Source of the DNA: Aquilaria yunnanensis
Taxonomy: Eukaryota > Streptophyta > Magnoliopsida > Malvales > Thymelaeaceae
Reading direction: 5' to 3'
DNA: 64,000 nt
Assembly: GCA_039654915.1 (NCBI GenBank)
Contig: CM077600.1
Coordinates: forward strand, 44,748,492 to 44,812,491
Shown here: positions 1 through 10,401 of the stretch, one piece after another
Numbering within the stretch: position 1 is the first letter of the stretch
How the letters are laid out: each line of letters opens with the position of its first letter
The notes under the pieces: model-generated
What the model saw: only the letters and a program-made list of their open reading frames with translations
What the model was told of the DNA's origin: nothing
Database searches by the model: none
Made by a program: the position numbers and the translations under genes

Positions 1-570
1 AACACATTGTGCAAGTATTAACAATGAACGCGTTATAACACAACTCCCAAGCTCAATGTATCACACCCTTAAGACTTTACCAACAATAAAAACTGACTTT
101 CCAAAATCATCAAAACTTCAAGAGAGTAAAACTGGCAATCACATCCAATCAAGTGCAACAATGGCTTCCATTGGAATCTTAAAAAAAATTAAACACTCTA
201 AAATGCAATCTGAAAAGAAAAGAAAAACATAAACAAACAAACATAATTCGAGAGGACCGAATTTCAGAAAGCGCTAATCCATCAGAATGCGTCTCAAGTG
301 TGACCCTTACTCAGGCCATTCTTGATGAATTAATTTTTAATCTCTCGATCGTTAAATTCTAATTCTAAAGAGTAACTCGATAACATCAACCACAAACACA
401 AAACAACATCAAAATACTTAAAAAAAATCCGATACGAAAAAACTAACATCATCAAAAGTAGCAAATCAAGAAAGATTATCCAAACTCCCCCCCAAACTTG
501 AAATAAACATTGTCCTCAATGATTAAAATTTATTGAATTTCATACCCGGGGGCGGGAGTTCCCGCCCCGA
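1..570 (-). other. Athila 3' non-coding region with polypurine-tract-like run
   Basis: AT-rich DNA downstream of the third ORF. On the minus strand a run of seven G flanked by AGTTT and GAG (485-497) looks like a polypurine tract, the second-strand primer of LTR elements. The sequence after it does not match the start of the 5' LTR (TGTTAAGCG at 10374), so either it is not the active tract or the 3' LTR begins further left, outside the window. Confidence 0.45.
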
Positions 571-1986
571 CTAATCCTCGCCCATGTCATCCTGGCCAGA
601 AGATCCGCCAGCTGGAGGGAAGGAAGAGGGGCCCTCTGATAGATCACGCGGTGTGCTGAAATGAGGATAGTATGGCGGTGGGTGGTACGAGGGATGTGGC
701 ATGTACCAAGGGTATGCTGAAGGGTGGAATTGCGGCGGAATCGGGTTGAATAGTGGATACTCAGGAGGAAGGCCCTGCTGCTGCTGCTGGTGACCCCAGC
801 GTACCTGTCCAGAGAGCGATTCTTGATTACCTGCTAAAAGGGAGAAGCCCTCACGCGTCTCCCTCGCGAAAGTGGCAAAAGATCCACCAATCGACTCAAA
901 CCGGGCCATAGACTCCTGATGCTGCTCCTTCATGAGAATGTGTAGCTTATTTAGTGCTACAGCCAAAGATGCGGGAGTCGCGGTAGCAGGATCAATCAGC
1001 TGATCAGGAGCTCCACCTAAATCCTCGGGACCCAGAAAATGCTCTTGAAACTGCTCTTCCTGTTGCTGCTCTTCTTCTTCCTCAGCCTCCTGCTCCAGGT
1101 CTTGAGCGACATCTGCTTCTTCCTCATCTGATGCTCCTCCCTGGGCTTCCTCTACCGCCGCGCTGAGCTTGTCAATAGAAATTGGTCTGGCTGCCAGATA
1201 TATCTGTGGGGCTTCCTCAATACTAACTCCAGCTCTTATCAGCAAAGAAGTGATCAAGTGAGGAAAAGGCAGATTCCCTCGCTTTGACTGGGCCGCCCTG
1301 ACGATATGCTTGTATATTATGGAGCCGACGTCTATCTGAATATCAGCAGCAATGTTGTACAGAAATCCCAGGCGATCTGCAGTGACCTCCCTCACATGGG
1401 TGGTAGGGGCAAGTCTAGAAGATATGAAGTAGTTCCACGCCTTCATCTCTGGCGGGAGTTCTGCATTGCTGAAGTAGAGCTTCCTATGTGTCTGATCCCG
1501 GCTCAAGGTCCAGTTGACCGGGTGCCCACAGACTATCTCCGCCATTTGCTCCAAAGTGATTTCTTTCACTGGCCCTCCAATCAACAGATTAATCTGTAAC
1601 AGATTATTGATGGAATCTGCACTGTAATTGATAGTCTTGGATCTCACATGAGTGAAACGAGTCCGACGGTTGAGGTAGTACTGTCCCATCAGGTTCGCAT
1701 AAAACTCCATGATCAGAAAGTTTGGGACCCTGGCCTGTGAGTAAGAGACCCAATGCTGCCAACCTCGCCTTTCCACAACTCTCAGAATTTCCTCATTCTC
1801 CCTTTTGGAGAAATCAAACCCTCTTTCTGGAGTGAACTTCCTGTTAGTGAACCCCTCATAGTATTTGCTTGCTCGAGCTGACACAAAGCGGCCCTTGTCA
1901 TAAGGAGGTTCAGGAGCCTCCTCACGCGCCCTTTTTCCTTGCCTTTTCTGCTTCAAAGAGTGCTCTGGAACTGATTTGCGCGGCAT
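571..1986 (-). CDS. Third ORF of the Athila element, plant transposon protein type
   Basis: Encodes about 471 residues starting from MPRKSVPEH at 1986. The open frame continues upstream to 2169, but that stretch is hydrophobic, low in coding character, and separated from the basic start, so the inner methionine is preferred. The N-terminal part is basic; a middle part with the pattern REFYANL-like, VRSKTINYS and SINNLL resembles the family named putative plant transposon protein. Then come an acidic Glu/Gln-rich stretch (about residues 285-315) and a Pro/Tyr-rich tail. It sits after pol, where Athila elements carry an env-like gene, but I see no clear signal peptide or membrane anchor in the preferred product. 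Function unknown. No internal stop is present. Confidence 0.7.
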   Translation of the reverse strand: MPRKSVPEHSLKQKRQGKRAREEAPEPPYDKGRFVSARASKYYEGFTNRKFTPERGFDFSKRENEEILRVVERRGWQHWVSYSQARVPNFLIMEFYANLMGQYYLNRRTRFTHVRSKTINYSADSINNLLQINLLIGGPVKEITLEQMAEIVCGHPVNWTLSRDQTHRKLYFSNAELPPEMKAWNYFISSRLAPTTHVREVTADRLGFLYNIAADIQIDVGSIIYKHIVRAAQSKRGNLPFPHLITSLLIRAGVSIEEAPQIYLAARPISIDKLSAAVEEAQGGASDEEEADVAQDLEQEAEEEEEQQQEEQFQEHFLGPEDLGGAPDQLIDPATATPASLAVALNKLHILMKEQHQESMARFESIGGSFATFARETREGFSLLAGNQESLSGQVRWGHQQQQQGLPPEYPLFNPIPPQFHPSAYPWYMPHPSYHPPPYYPHFSTPRDLSEGPSSFPPAGGSSGQDDMGED

Positions 1987-3337
1987 TTTTCCTGTAAAAT
2001 TACACAATTCCAGATTAACTTGATTCTCAAGAAAACTAATTGGCACTAAAATTCTGAATGCTAAACAAGAGTAGAGTGTAATTAAGTAACAAATACTTGC
2101 CCAACCACAAATCTGAATGAAAATCCAAGTTAGAACATTAGGAAAAGATGTCATGAACATGTTATCCAAAGAATTTGCATTTTAGTCCATACCAACTTCG
2201 TGCTCTCGGTACATGAGGAAAAACTGTTTCCGGGTGCAAACTCACGAATCAAACTTGTACTATGCAACACCTATATGCAGTTTACAACAAGAATTGAAGC
2301 AAACTAACAACACATGAAGCTACATTGTGGTGCAAAGTACCTATGGAGGAATTTCAACTTTAAATTTCCGGAAACATATAAACTCAAAATTGAAGCATTC
2401 TAGAGCAAATTGGCAACGATTCATTGTTGACCCATTCATTATTCGAAGAAAAGATAAGTTCCGAATCAACAAAACATCATGAACACGCATGAACAAGAAT
2501 CTACCATGAAAATTCGTGGCTAAACTTGGAGGAAAAATCCAAACTATGAATTCCAAACCAAACTCACATTCCATTGCAAAAATCAATCCCCAGACATCCA
2601 TATAATCAATAATGATCCTAAACAAGGCAAAAATCCATGAAGACTAATGACAATATTCAATTTTCGGATTCTCCAAGCATAAACAAATCATGGGCAAAAA
2701 CATATCACAAGGAGGAAATAGAGAGGGATAGGATGAAGAAAACTTACTTGTTTCGGATTTTGCTATGAAAAATCAACTAGGAATTCGAGCCGTAATGTGC
2801 ACGGAAGAGTTAGGGTTTAGTATTTGAGAGAGTACTTGAGTAGAAGATGAAGTTGGAAGTGAAACGGAGTGAAAAATTTGAGTTTAAAACTGATTCTCTG
2901 GTGTTGGCGACGCGTCGCCAATTCAGAACGAGAATTGGCGCCACGGCGCCAAAGAACAAACTCTCTGTGAACTTTTGGGCAATTGGCGACTCGTCGCCAC
3001 AATTTCTTCAGTCTGGCGTCGCGTCGCCAGACTTGCGTTTTGACCCAAATTCTTCATAAATTTGCAATTTAATCCCTAGTTTAAAATTTGCTCACTTACC
3101 TCTTCTAAACTCAAGACTTTATACCTTCTATCTTGAACAAACCTAGTCTCCCTTGACTTCTTTTCTTCCAATGGCTCTTCCAAACCTACAATAACACAAT
3201 AAAACAACAAAATGCCTTAAAATGGTCTAAAAAACACCACCTAATTAAGGAAATAAAAATACAACATAATGAAAATCGGGTTGCCTCCCGACAAGCGCTT
3301 GGTTTTACGCCTTCAGCCAGGCGCCTGTAACGAGCTG
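1987..3337 (-). other. Athila spacer between pol and third ORF with GC-rich palindromes
   Basis: About 1.35 kb with no convincing coding frame. It is AT-rich apart from 2905-3034, which holds palindromic motifs: TGGCGACGCGTCGCCA (2905-2920), TTGGCGCC-AC-GGCGCCAA (about 2935-2953) and two variants (about 2983-2999 and 3013-3030). A block of about 26 bases at 2992-3017 is identical to part of the 5' LTR near 9976-10001. Confidence 0.6.
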
Positions 3338-6300
3338 TCAAGCGAAAATGTCGGCCAAAATGACTTGGCCAATGTGTCTGAGTTCATCTCCATAGTAAGC
3401 CTTCACTCTTTGTCCATTGACTTTAAAAATATTTCCGCCTTGAGCTTTTAGCTCCACTGCTCCATATGGTTGAACTTTCACCACCTCAAATGGACCCGAC
3501 CACTTAGATTTCAACTTTCCAGGGAAAAGTCTCAATCTTGAATTGAAAAGTAGCACCTTTTGTCCCGGTTGGAAATCCTTCTTTACAAGCATCTTGTCAT
3601 GCCACTGCTTCGTCCGCTCTTTGTAAATTCTTGCGTTCTCATAAGCTTCAAGGCGGATTTCATCCAGTTCATCCAGTTGAAAGGCTCTCTTTTCTTGAGA
3701 GCTCTTCAAATCAAAGTTCATTTTCTTTACCGCCCAATAGGATTTATGCTCCAGCTCTACTGGTAGATGGCAGGCTTTTCCAAACATAAGACGGTATGGA
3801 GACATTCCGATTGGTGTCTTAAAAGCTGTCCTGTATGCCCAAAGTGCATCACTCAACTTTTGTGACCAATCCTTACGATTAATGCTTACCGTCTTCTCCA
3901 AGATCTTCTTGATTTCCCTATTTGAAATTTCGGCTTGACCATTCGTTTGAGGGTGATAAGGAAGTGACACTTTATGTCGTACCCCGTACTTTGCTAGAGC
4001 TTGTGCCAGTGTTTTGTTGATGAAGTGAGATCCCTCATCTGAGATAATAGCTCTAGGTGTCCCAAACCTTGCAAAAATATTCCTTTGCAGGAACTTGACA
4101 ACCACATTAGCATCACAAGAAGGGGTGGCAATGGCTTCCACCCACTTAGAGACATAATCAACTGCAAGTAAGATATAATGATTGCCAAAAGAAGGGGGGA
4201 AAGGGCCCATAAAATCCATGCCCCATAAATCAAACACTTCTACCTCTAGAATATTTTGCAAAGGCATTTCATCTTTCCTAGAGATATTACCTAATCTTTG
4301 GCACCTATCACATGTTTTGACAAAGGTATATGCATCCTTAAATAAAGAAGGCCAAAAATAACCAGTTTGCAATACCTTATTTGCCGTCTTGGAAGGCCCA
4401 AAGTGTCCACCGCATGGTGAAGAGTGACAATGGTAAAGGATATCCTTCACTTCATCATTTGCTATGCACCTTCTGATGATTTGATCAGCACACCGGCGGA
4501 AAAGCAATGGTTCATCCCAAAGATAGTGCTTGACACTGGCTTGAAACCTCTTCTTTTCTTGATACGACAAGTTTGGTGGCAAAACTCCACAAGCCAGATA
4601 ATTCACAAAGTCCGCATACCATGGGATCTTACTCTCCACCTGGAAAAGACTTTCATCAGGAAAATATTCCTGGATCGGTCTCTCCAAGGGTTGTTCTTGA
4701 CTTTCCAATCTAGACAAATGATCAGCCACAAGGTTCTCGCTTCCTTTCTTGTCCTTAATCTCCAAATCAAATTCTTGAAGCAAAAGAATCCACCTTATTA
4801 GTCTGGGTTTAGCATCTTTTTTGGTAAACAAATACCTGATTGCTGCATGATCGGTGTGAACCACAACTTTAGATCCCACAATGTAAGATCTAAATTTATC
4901 AACAGCATAGACCACCGCTAAAAGCTCCTTCTCTGTCGTGGTGTAATTTTGTTGCGCTCCATCTAAGGTCTTGCTAGCATAATAAATTACGCGAAAAATT
5001 CTTTCATTCCGTTGTCCCAATACTGCTCCCACAGCAAAATCACTAGCATCACACATGATCTCAAATGGTTCCTCCCAGTTGGGAGCTACCACCACAGGTG
5101 CACTTACCAATTTCTCCTTCAAGATCTTGAATGCTTCCAAACATTTATCATCAAAATGAAAAGTTGCATCCTTCTCAAGCAAATTGCACAAAGGCTTAGC
5201 AATCTTAGAGAAATCCTTTATGTACCTCCGGTAGAAACCGGCATGTCCCAAAAAACTCCTTACTCCCTTCACATTGGATGGAGGTGGCAATTTTTGAATA
5301 GCCACAATTTTAGCTTTATCCACCTCCATGCCTTGAGAAGAAATTCTATGCCCAAGCACTATTCCAGAACTGACCATGAAGTGACATTTTTCCCAATTCA
5401 GAGCTAGATTAGTCTTTTGGCATCTCTTCAAGACAAGGGATAAGTTATTCAAACATGCATTAAAAGAATCACCAAAGACAGAAAAATCATCCATAAATAC
5501 CTCCATGCACTTTTCCACCATGTCAGAAAATGTGGCCATCATACATCGTTGGAAGGTCGCCGGTGCATTGCAAAGTCCAAATGGCATTCTCCGAAATGCA
5601 TATGTACCCCAAGGACTAGTGAAGGTAGTCTTCTCTTGATCTTCCGGTGATATCACAATTTGGTTGTAGCCTGAATAACCATCCAAGAAGCAATAGAACT
5701 TATGTCCCGCCAACCTATCAAGAATTTGATCAATGAAAGGAAGAGGGAAATGATCTTTCCGGGTCGCCTTGTTGAGCTTCCGATAATCAAAACATACTCT
5801 CCACTTGGTAACCAGTCGAGTTGCGAGCCATTCATTATTGTTGTTGCCCATAACAGTTGTACCTCCCTTTTTGGGCACCACTTGAACTGGGCTCACCCAA
5901 TGGGAATCTGAGATTGGATAAATAATACCGGCATTTAGCAACTTCACAATTTCTTCCTTAACCACTTCCTTCATCTTTGGATTCAACCTTCTTTGAGCTT
6001 CGATGGAAGGCTTGAAATCATCTTCCATAAGAATTTTGTGCATGCAAATTTCTGGGCTAATTCCTTTGATGTCAGAGATAGACCAAGCTATTGCCCCTCT
6101 ATGCTCCCTCAAAACTCGAATCAATTTTTCTTCCTCCAAGGTAGTCAATGTAGAAGAGATAATTACCGGAAGGGTCCCTTCGTTGCCAAGATAGACATAC
6201 TTGAGGTCTTTCGGTAATGGCTTTAACTCCAACTCTGGCTCCTTCTCAAGATCACAAAATAAAAGTTGTTCTACCATCTTTCTTGGAGCTAGCAACTTCA

Positions 6301-7864
6301 CACAAGAATCAAGAGTACCCAGAGTGCTCATTACTTCATAATCTTCCTCACCACATGAACTTCCAATAATAAGTGCTCTTTCAATGGGGTCCTCAATAAG
6401 CAATGACTCTTTCTTTTCTTCCATACAAGAATCAATCACATCAACCATAAAGCATTTGGGCACCTCATTATCAATAGATTTCATAGCTTGAGCAAGATTG
6501 AAAGTAATTTCCTGATCATTGGCTCTCAAAGTAAGATTACCTTTTTCCACATCTATCACTGCTTTCCCGGTAGCAAGGAATGGTCTCCCAAGTATGATTG
6601 GCATATTTTGGTCTTCTTCCATGTCCAGTACTACAAAATCAGCAGGGAATATGAACTGACCCACTTTGACTAACACATCCTCCAAAACTCCTCGCGGAAA
6701 GGTGAATGATCTATCTGCCAATTGAAGACAAATCGAAGAAGGCTTCACCTCTCCAAGACTAAGGCTTTTGCAAACAGATAGTGGCATCAAATTAATACTA
6801 GCTCCAAGATCACATAACGCCTTATCACAATGGAAAGACCCAATGTCTAAAGGGATAGTAAAACTTCCTGGATCTTTGAGTTTTTGAGGCATCTTTCTTT
6901 GAATGACAGCACTTGCTTCTTCTCTCATCAAAATGAGCTCGTTGTCCAAGAACTTCCTCTTTTTGGTAATCAACTCCTTGAGAAATTTGGCATAGGAAGG
7001 CATTTGATTGAGTGCTTCCAAAAAAGGAATGTTGATCTCCAATTTCTTGAAAATTTCAAGAAATCTCATAAATTGAGTGTCCTCCTTCTTAGGCTTGAAC
7101 CTTTGGGGGTATGGGAGAGTAGGAATGTGCTTTGGAGCTTCCCCCTGCATGGGCATATTTTTTGCCTCTTCCTTTGATTGAACTTCCTCAACACTTGGTG
7201 ATGATGCTTGAGTATCATCAACACTTTCTGGTAGAGTGGGTCCTTGGAGAGGATATTCTTCTTGAGTGGGTGGTTCCTTGGGTTGTGTCACCACCTTTTT
7301 CCCACTTCTGAGAGTAACAGCTTGGCAAGACTCCTTTGGATTAATATCTGTATCGCTGGGTATGAATTTACCTTTTTGGAGTTGTCTCATAGATGTGGCT
7401 AGTTGACCCATTTGTGTTTCCAGATTTTTGATTGATGCTTGAGTGTTGGCTTGCATAGTCTTCATCTCATCTTCCAATGCACCAATCTTCTTATTTTGTC
7501 CACTAGCCATCCCCCTTACTTCATGCATGAATTCTCCCATCATTCCCTTCATGAAATCTTTTAGAGAAGCTTCTGATTCTTTAGAAGACTCACCTGGTGG
7601 TTGCAGAGCACCTTTTGGATTTGAGTAACTGAAACCTTCATGTTGGCGATTCCTTGGAAAGAAATTTCCTGCTCCTTGCTTAGGTGGGTACAGATTCCGA
7701 TATCCCAGAAAATTCACATCTTCTAATTCATCCACATCCTCACTAGCCATAGCTTGTTGCACTTTCATCCTATCTTGATTTTTTTGATAGTTTGGATACC
7801 ATGCTAGTGAGTGCAGAAAGTTGTGCTTGGACAGATGTGTCTTTATCCACTTCATATAATCCAT
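3338..7864 (-). CDS. pol: Athila pol polyprotein (protease, reverse transcriptase, RNase H, integrase)
   Basis: An open frame of 1508 residues. Order of domains: gag C-terminal region (residues 1-330), aspartic protease with CDLGAS at 351-356, reverse transcriptase with [13 protein letters not shown] near 688-700 and the catalytic FMDD at 790-793, RNase H with CDAS (939-942), TEKE (976-980) and HTDH (1003-1006), then integrase with an HHCC finger (His near 1145/1154, CDRC at 1185-1188) and a D-D-E core (D1217 in MDF, D1276 in ISDE, E1312 in QAEISN). All catalytic motifs are present and no stop breaks the frame. The first residues overlap gag in another frame; the true product is made as a gag-pol fusion in related elements, so the methionine at 7864 is probably not a real start. 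Confidence 0.9.
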   Translation of the reverse strand: MDYMKWIKTHLSKHNFLHSLAWYPNYQKNQDRMKVQQAMASEDVDELEDVNFLGYRNLYPPKQGAGNFFPRNRQHEGFSYSNPKGALQPPGESSKESEASLKDFMKGMMGEFMHEVRGMASGQNKKIGALEDEMKTMQANTQASIKNLETQMGQLATSMRQLQKGKFIPSDTDINPKESCQAVTLRSGKKVVTQPKEPPTQEEYPLQGPTLPESVDDTQASSPSVEEVQSKEEAKNMPMQGEAPKHIPTLPYPQRFKPKKEDTQFMRFLEIFKKLEINIPFLEALNQMPSYAKFLKELITKKRKFLDNELILMREEASAVIQRKMPQKLKDPGSFTIPLDIGSFHCDKALCDLGASINLMPLSVCKSLSLGEVKPSSICLQLADRSFTFPRGVLEDVLVKVGQFIFPADFVVLDMEEDQNMPIILGRPFLATGKAVIDVEKGNLTLRANDQEITFNLAQAMKSIDNEVPKCFMVDVIDSCMEEKKESLLIEDPIERALIIGSSCGEEDYEVMSTLGTLDSCVKLLAPRKMVEQLLFCDLEKEPELELKPLPKDLKYVYLGNEGTLPVIISSTLTTLEEEKLIRVLREHRGAIAWSISDIKGISPEICMHKILMEDDFKPSIEAQRRLNPKMKEVVKEEIVKLLNAGIIYPISDSHWVSPVQVVPKKGGTTVMGNNNNEWLATRLVTKWRVCFDYRKLNKATRKDHFPLPFIDQILDRLAGHKFYCFLDGYSGYNQIVISPEDQEKTTFTSPWGTYAFRRMPFGLCNAPATFQRCMMATFSDMVEKCMEVFMDDFSVFGDSFNACLNNLSLVLKRCQKTNLALNWEKCHFMVSSGIVLGHRISSQGMEVDKAKIVAIQKLPPPSNVKGVRSFLGHAGFYRRYIKDFSKIAKPLCNLLEKDATFHFDDKCLEAFKILKEKLVSAPVVVAPNWEEPFEIMCDASDFAVGAVLGQRNERIFRVIYYASKTLDGAQQNYTTTEKELLAVVYAVDKFRSYIVGSKVVVHTDHAAIRYLFTKKDAKPRLIRWILLLQEFDLEIKDKKGSENLVADHLSRLESQEQPLERPIQEYFPDESLFQVESKIPWYADFVNYLACGVLPPNLSYQEKKRFQASVKHYLWDEPLLFRRCADQIIRRCIANDEVKDILYHCHSSPCGGHFGPSKTANKVLQTGYFWPSLFKDAYTFVKTCDRCQRLGNISRKDEMPLQNILEVEVFDLWGMDFMGPFPPSFGNHYILLAVDYVSKWVEAIATPSCDANVVVKFLQRNIFARFGTPRAIISDEGSHFINKTLAQALAKYGVRHKVSLPYHPQTNGQAEISNREIKKILEKTVSINRKDWSQKLSDALWAYRTAFKTPIGMSPYRLMFGKACHLPVELEHKSYWAVKKMNFDLKSSQEKRAFQLDELDEIRLEAYENARIYKERTKQWHDKMLVKKDFQPGQKVLLFNSRLRLFPGKLKSKWSGPFEVVKVQPYGAVELKAQGGNIFKVNGQRVKAYYGDELRHIGQVILADIFA

Positions 7865-8765
7865 TTCCTTTCCTTGGGATCCTTTTTCCGCTCAGCTCAA
7901 GACTTTTGGCCATATTGTTTAATAACTCAAAGCATTCCTCCACATCTTTCAACAATAAGAAACCACCGGCGGCGGCATCAACTTGCAATCGAGTATTTAA
8001 ACTCAATCCATTGTAAAAGAGATGAAGTTGGTGAGCTTGATCAATATCATGAGTTGGAACACTTTTCACCATTTTCTTGAAACGTACCCATGCTTCTGCA
8101 AGTGATTCCCACTCATTTTGCCTAAACGCCAAGAGTTGATTTTTAAGCTCAAAGGCTTTTTGAGAGGGGAAAAATCTCCGAATAAATGCATCATATAAAT
8201 CTTGCCAAGTATGAACCGATGTAGGCTCCAAATTTTCAAACCATTCCGATGCTTCATCCACAAGAGAAAATGGGAAAAGTCTCATTCTTTTTGCATCTTC
8301 ACTCACACCTTCCAAATCAAAGGTATCGCATAGACGAACAAATCTTTTGATATGGTTGTTGGGATCTTCATCAAGAGCTCCTCCGAATGGGTGTGCTTCA
8401 ACTAATTGAAGAACATGGCTAGGAATCATGAAAGCTCTTCCTCGAAGCGGTGCCGGTCTGATCATATTATCTTGGTCCTCCACCCGTTGAGGGCGAAAGT
8501 AATCAAGCACCGGTCTTCCTCTTCTTCTTCTATAGCCATTTCCGTTGTCCATCACCTCTTCAACTCCATTGGGATCCACAACATTGACATCCCCTTCTTC
8601 TTCATGGTGCCTCATGTTGCCTTCTTGATTGCCTTCCATATTAATGGAATTAGAAGTACTAGAATAACCTTCCTCAAGTCCTCTGTTTCTTGAACGAAGT
8701 TCCCTCAAGCTTCTTTCAATTTCCGGATCAAATGGCACTAAGTGAGAACAAGAACTTCGGGTCAT
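7770..8765 (-). CDS. gag: Athila gag (capsid) ORF
   Basis: 331 residues from [10 protein letters not shown]. The central part (about residues 135-275) matches the retrotransposon gag domain, with [37 protein letters not shown] and an E-W-ESLAEAW stretch typical of Ty3/gypsy capsids. The N-terminal third is Arg/Asp-rich and low in complexity. No CCHC zinc knuckle is visible, as is common in this lineage. The frame ends in a stop at 7770, just after a run of seven A on the coding strand, while pol continues one base out of frame. This points to a one-base indel in the homopolymer or a recoding site. Confidence 0.85.
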   Translation of the reverse strand: MTRSSCSHLVPFDPEIERSLRELRSRNRGLEEGYSSTSNSINMEGNQEGNMRHHEEEGDVNVVDPNGVEEVMDNGNGYRRRRGRPVLDYFRPQRVEDQDNMIRPAPLRGRAFMIPSHVLQLVEAHPFGGALDEDPNNHIKRFVRLCDTFDLEGVSEDAKRMRLFPFSLVDEASEWFENLEPTSVHTWQDLYDAFIRRFFPSQKAFELKNQLLAFRQNEWESLAEAWVRFKKMVKSVPTHDIDQAHQLHLFYNGLSLNTRLQVDAAAGGFLLLKDVEECFELLNNMAKSLELSGKRIPRKGNGLYEVDKDTSVQAQLSALTSMVSKLSKKSR

Positions 8766-8871
8766 GCACTAGGTGTACCTTCAATTGAAAAAGAAAATTG
8801 CATCAACTGTAATGACAAAAATTAAGCAAATAAAAGTAACCAACTTTCATAAAGATAAAAATCAATAAAAA

Positions 8872-8889
8872 TCCCCGGCAACGGCGCCA
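8872..8889 (-). promoter_or_regulatory. Primer binding site for tRNA-Asp
   Basis: The minus strand reads TGGCGCCGTTGCCGGGGA, complementary to the 3' end of plant tRNA-Asp including CCA. It lies seven bases inside the LTR edge and marks the start of minus-strand DNA synthesis. The untranslated leader to gag runs from here to 8766. Confidence 0.85.
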
Positions 8890-8896
8890 AAAACTT

Positions 8897-10374
8897 TGAT
8901 GTGCAATTGGGAGAGTAGCTCAATAGTTTTACATTTATAACCCCAAATCACCCGCAAGTGTACGGTTTTGACGAGTAGTACAAGGCAAATAGGGGTATCG
9001 TCCCAAGAGACTTTTGTGATTTTTATCTAAGAAAGAGAGTTAATTACTTAAACTACCGAACGACGAGTACAACGGATTCAAGTAACAAGAGGATGATATC
9101 ACAAGTGAAGCTAATAAAAAGACTAACTAGAAGGTAAAGCAATTACTAAAAAGGAAACTTGTTGAGAAGGCTAAGAGAAAGAAACTATCTTCCTAGGATT
9201 CCATTACTCTAACCTTGCTACCCATGATGAACGCCTCTTTCAAGTGGACTTATAATGTGTGGTGAAGAAATTCATAACTCAAAAACGTCTTTCTCAAGAT
9301 TAGTTCTTGCTTACCTAAGAATTAAACCTGACTTCCTCAAGCCCAAGTGTTAACTCTAGGTAGATTACGCCCGGATCTCTGTTTGACACCTAATGAACTC
9401 AAAGATTACCTCTAATCCCAGATGTCCACTATACTTCTTTCTTTCTTCCACTCAACTATAAACCTCTCTCAAGGTCTAGATGAATTAAAATGATGTGAGA
9501 AGGCCTTACCCACATAACAAATAACACAAGAAATAAGTAACACAAGTAGTCCACAATCATCAATATAAACTCAAATCCATGAAGTAACAAGGTAGAATAA
9601 TGTCATCCTAGAAAGATATTAAAGAACTACTCACGATCCATCAAGTAAATCCACAAACTAAACATGAACAAAGTATCCAATGAAATACAACTGAAGAGAA
9701 AGAGAAGAAGAAGAGAAGAAAATCAGTGAAGCCCTTAGAATACTAAGTTTCCGTGGTGGAAACCTCCTTCTCCAAGCTCCGAGCTTCCTTCAATGGAGTT
9801 CCAAGGAAGAGAAGAACTAGAATGGTTGAGAGTGTGTTGTGTTTTTTTCAACCCCCTGGCTCTTCTCACGAGCTCCAATTTATAGGCCAAGAGGAATGAA
9901 AGGAATCCCATGTGCTTCTTGCCGTGAGAACCGTCAATTGCTAAGATTAATGGCCCAGATTTAGTCTTGGCGACGCGTCGCCACAATTTCTTCAGTCTGG
10001 CAACGCGTCGCCAATTTGGCGACTTTCTGGCGACGCGTCGCCAGAACTAAAAAACCTTGTTTTAACGTTTGCAACGCGTCGCCAATTTGGCGTTCATTCT
10101 GGCGACGCGTCGCCAGAACATAATTGAGCAAATCTTGCTCAGCACAACTCCGCTACAATTCCGCTGCGTCGCCAGATCATAATTGAGCAAATCTTGCTCA
10201 ACACAACTCCGCTACAATGCAATCCTGCTTTCATCCACTTTTCACACACCAACGAATCTGCGGACAATAATAAAAACGAGAGAAAAACAAAAGATAAAAA
10301 GGAGAATTTGTAATAAACAGTAATCAAAGACGCCAAAAAATACACAACTTTGACAATGGAATTATACGCTTAAC
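8897..10374 (-). repeat. 5' LTR of the Athila element (about 1.48 kb)
   Basis: On the minus strand it begins TGTTAAGCG at 10374 and ends CACATCA at 8897, giving the usual TG...CA ends. The inner edge is fixed by the primer site; the segment 8897-9010 has the familiar U5-side wording of Athila LTRs. The outer edge is inferred only from TG and from the start of unrelated duplicated host DNA near 10400, because the partner LTR is not in the window. The U3 side holds repeated palindromes TGGCGACGCGTCGCCA and a 59-bp tandem duplication. No protein is encoded. Confidence 0.7.
10100..10224. repeat. 59-bp tandem duplication inside the LTR
   Basis: Two copies starting near 10107 and 10166 run GCGTCGCCAGA..CATAATTGAGC and on through CACAACTCCGCTACAAT with very few differences. 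Each copy contains the inverted repeat TGAGCAA-ATC-TTGCTCA. Confidence 0.85.
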
Positions 10375-10401
10375 AGTCGCTAAATCGGTTTTTTCTAGTA
10401 A

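Larger units (their letters stand above)
1..10374 (-). mobile_element. Athila-type Ty3/gypsy LTR retrotransposon, 3' end outside the window
   Basis: A single minus-strand element. From its 5' side (high coordinates) it shows a probable 5' LTR (8897-10374), a tRNA-Asp primer site (8872-8889), gag (7770-8765), pol (3338-7864), a 1.35-kb spacer, and a third ORF (571-1986) in the env-like position, then non-coding DNA with a G-rich polypurine-like tract. The protease signature DLGA in place of DTG/DSG, the tRNA-Asp primer and the extra 3' ORF are known hallmarks of the Athila lineage. The window start does not resemble the 5' LTR, so the 3' LTR must lie to the left of base 1. Gag and pol are in different frames, so this copy may not be active. 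Confidence 0.88.

Noticed and set aside
1..480. 3' LTR of the Athila element inside the window
   Set aside because: The sequence shows no match to 8897-10374, so the LTR must lie beyond base 1.
2038..2169. N-terminal hydrophobic extension of the third Athila ORF as a signal peptide
   Set aside because: It precedes a strong internal start by 61 codons and reads like non-coding AT-rich DNA; it could still be tested, but I see no support for translation from 2169.
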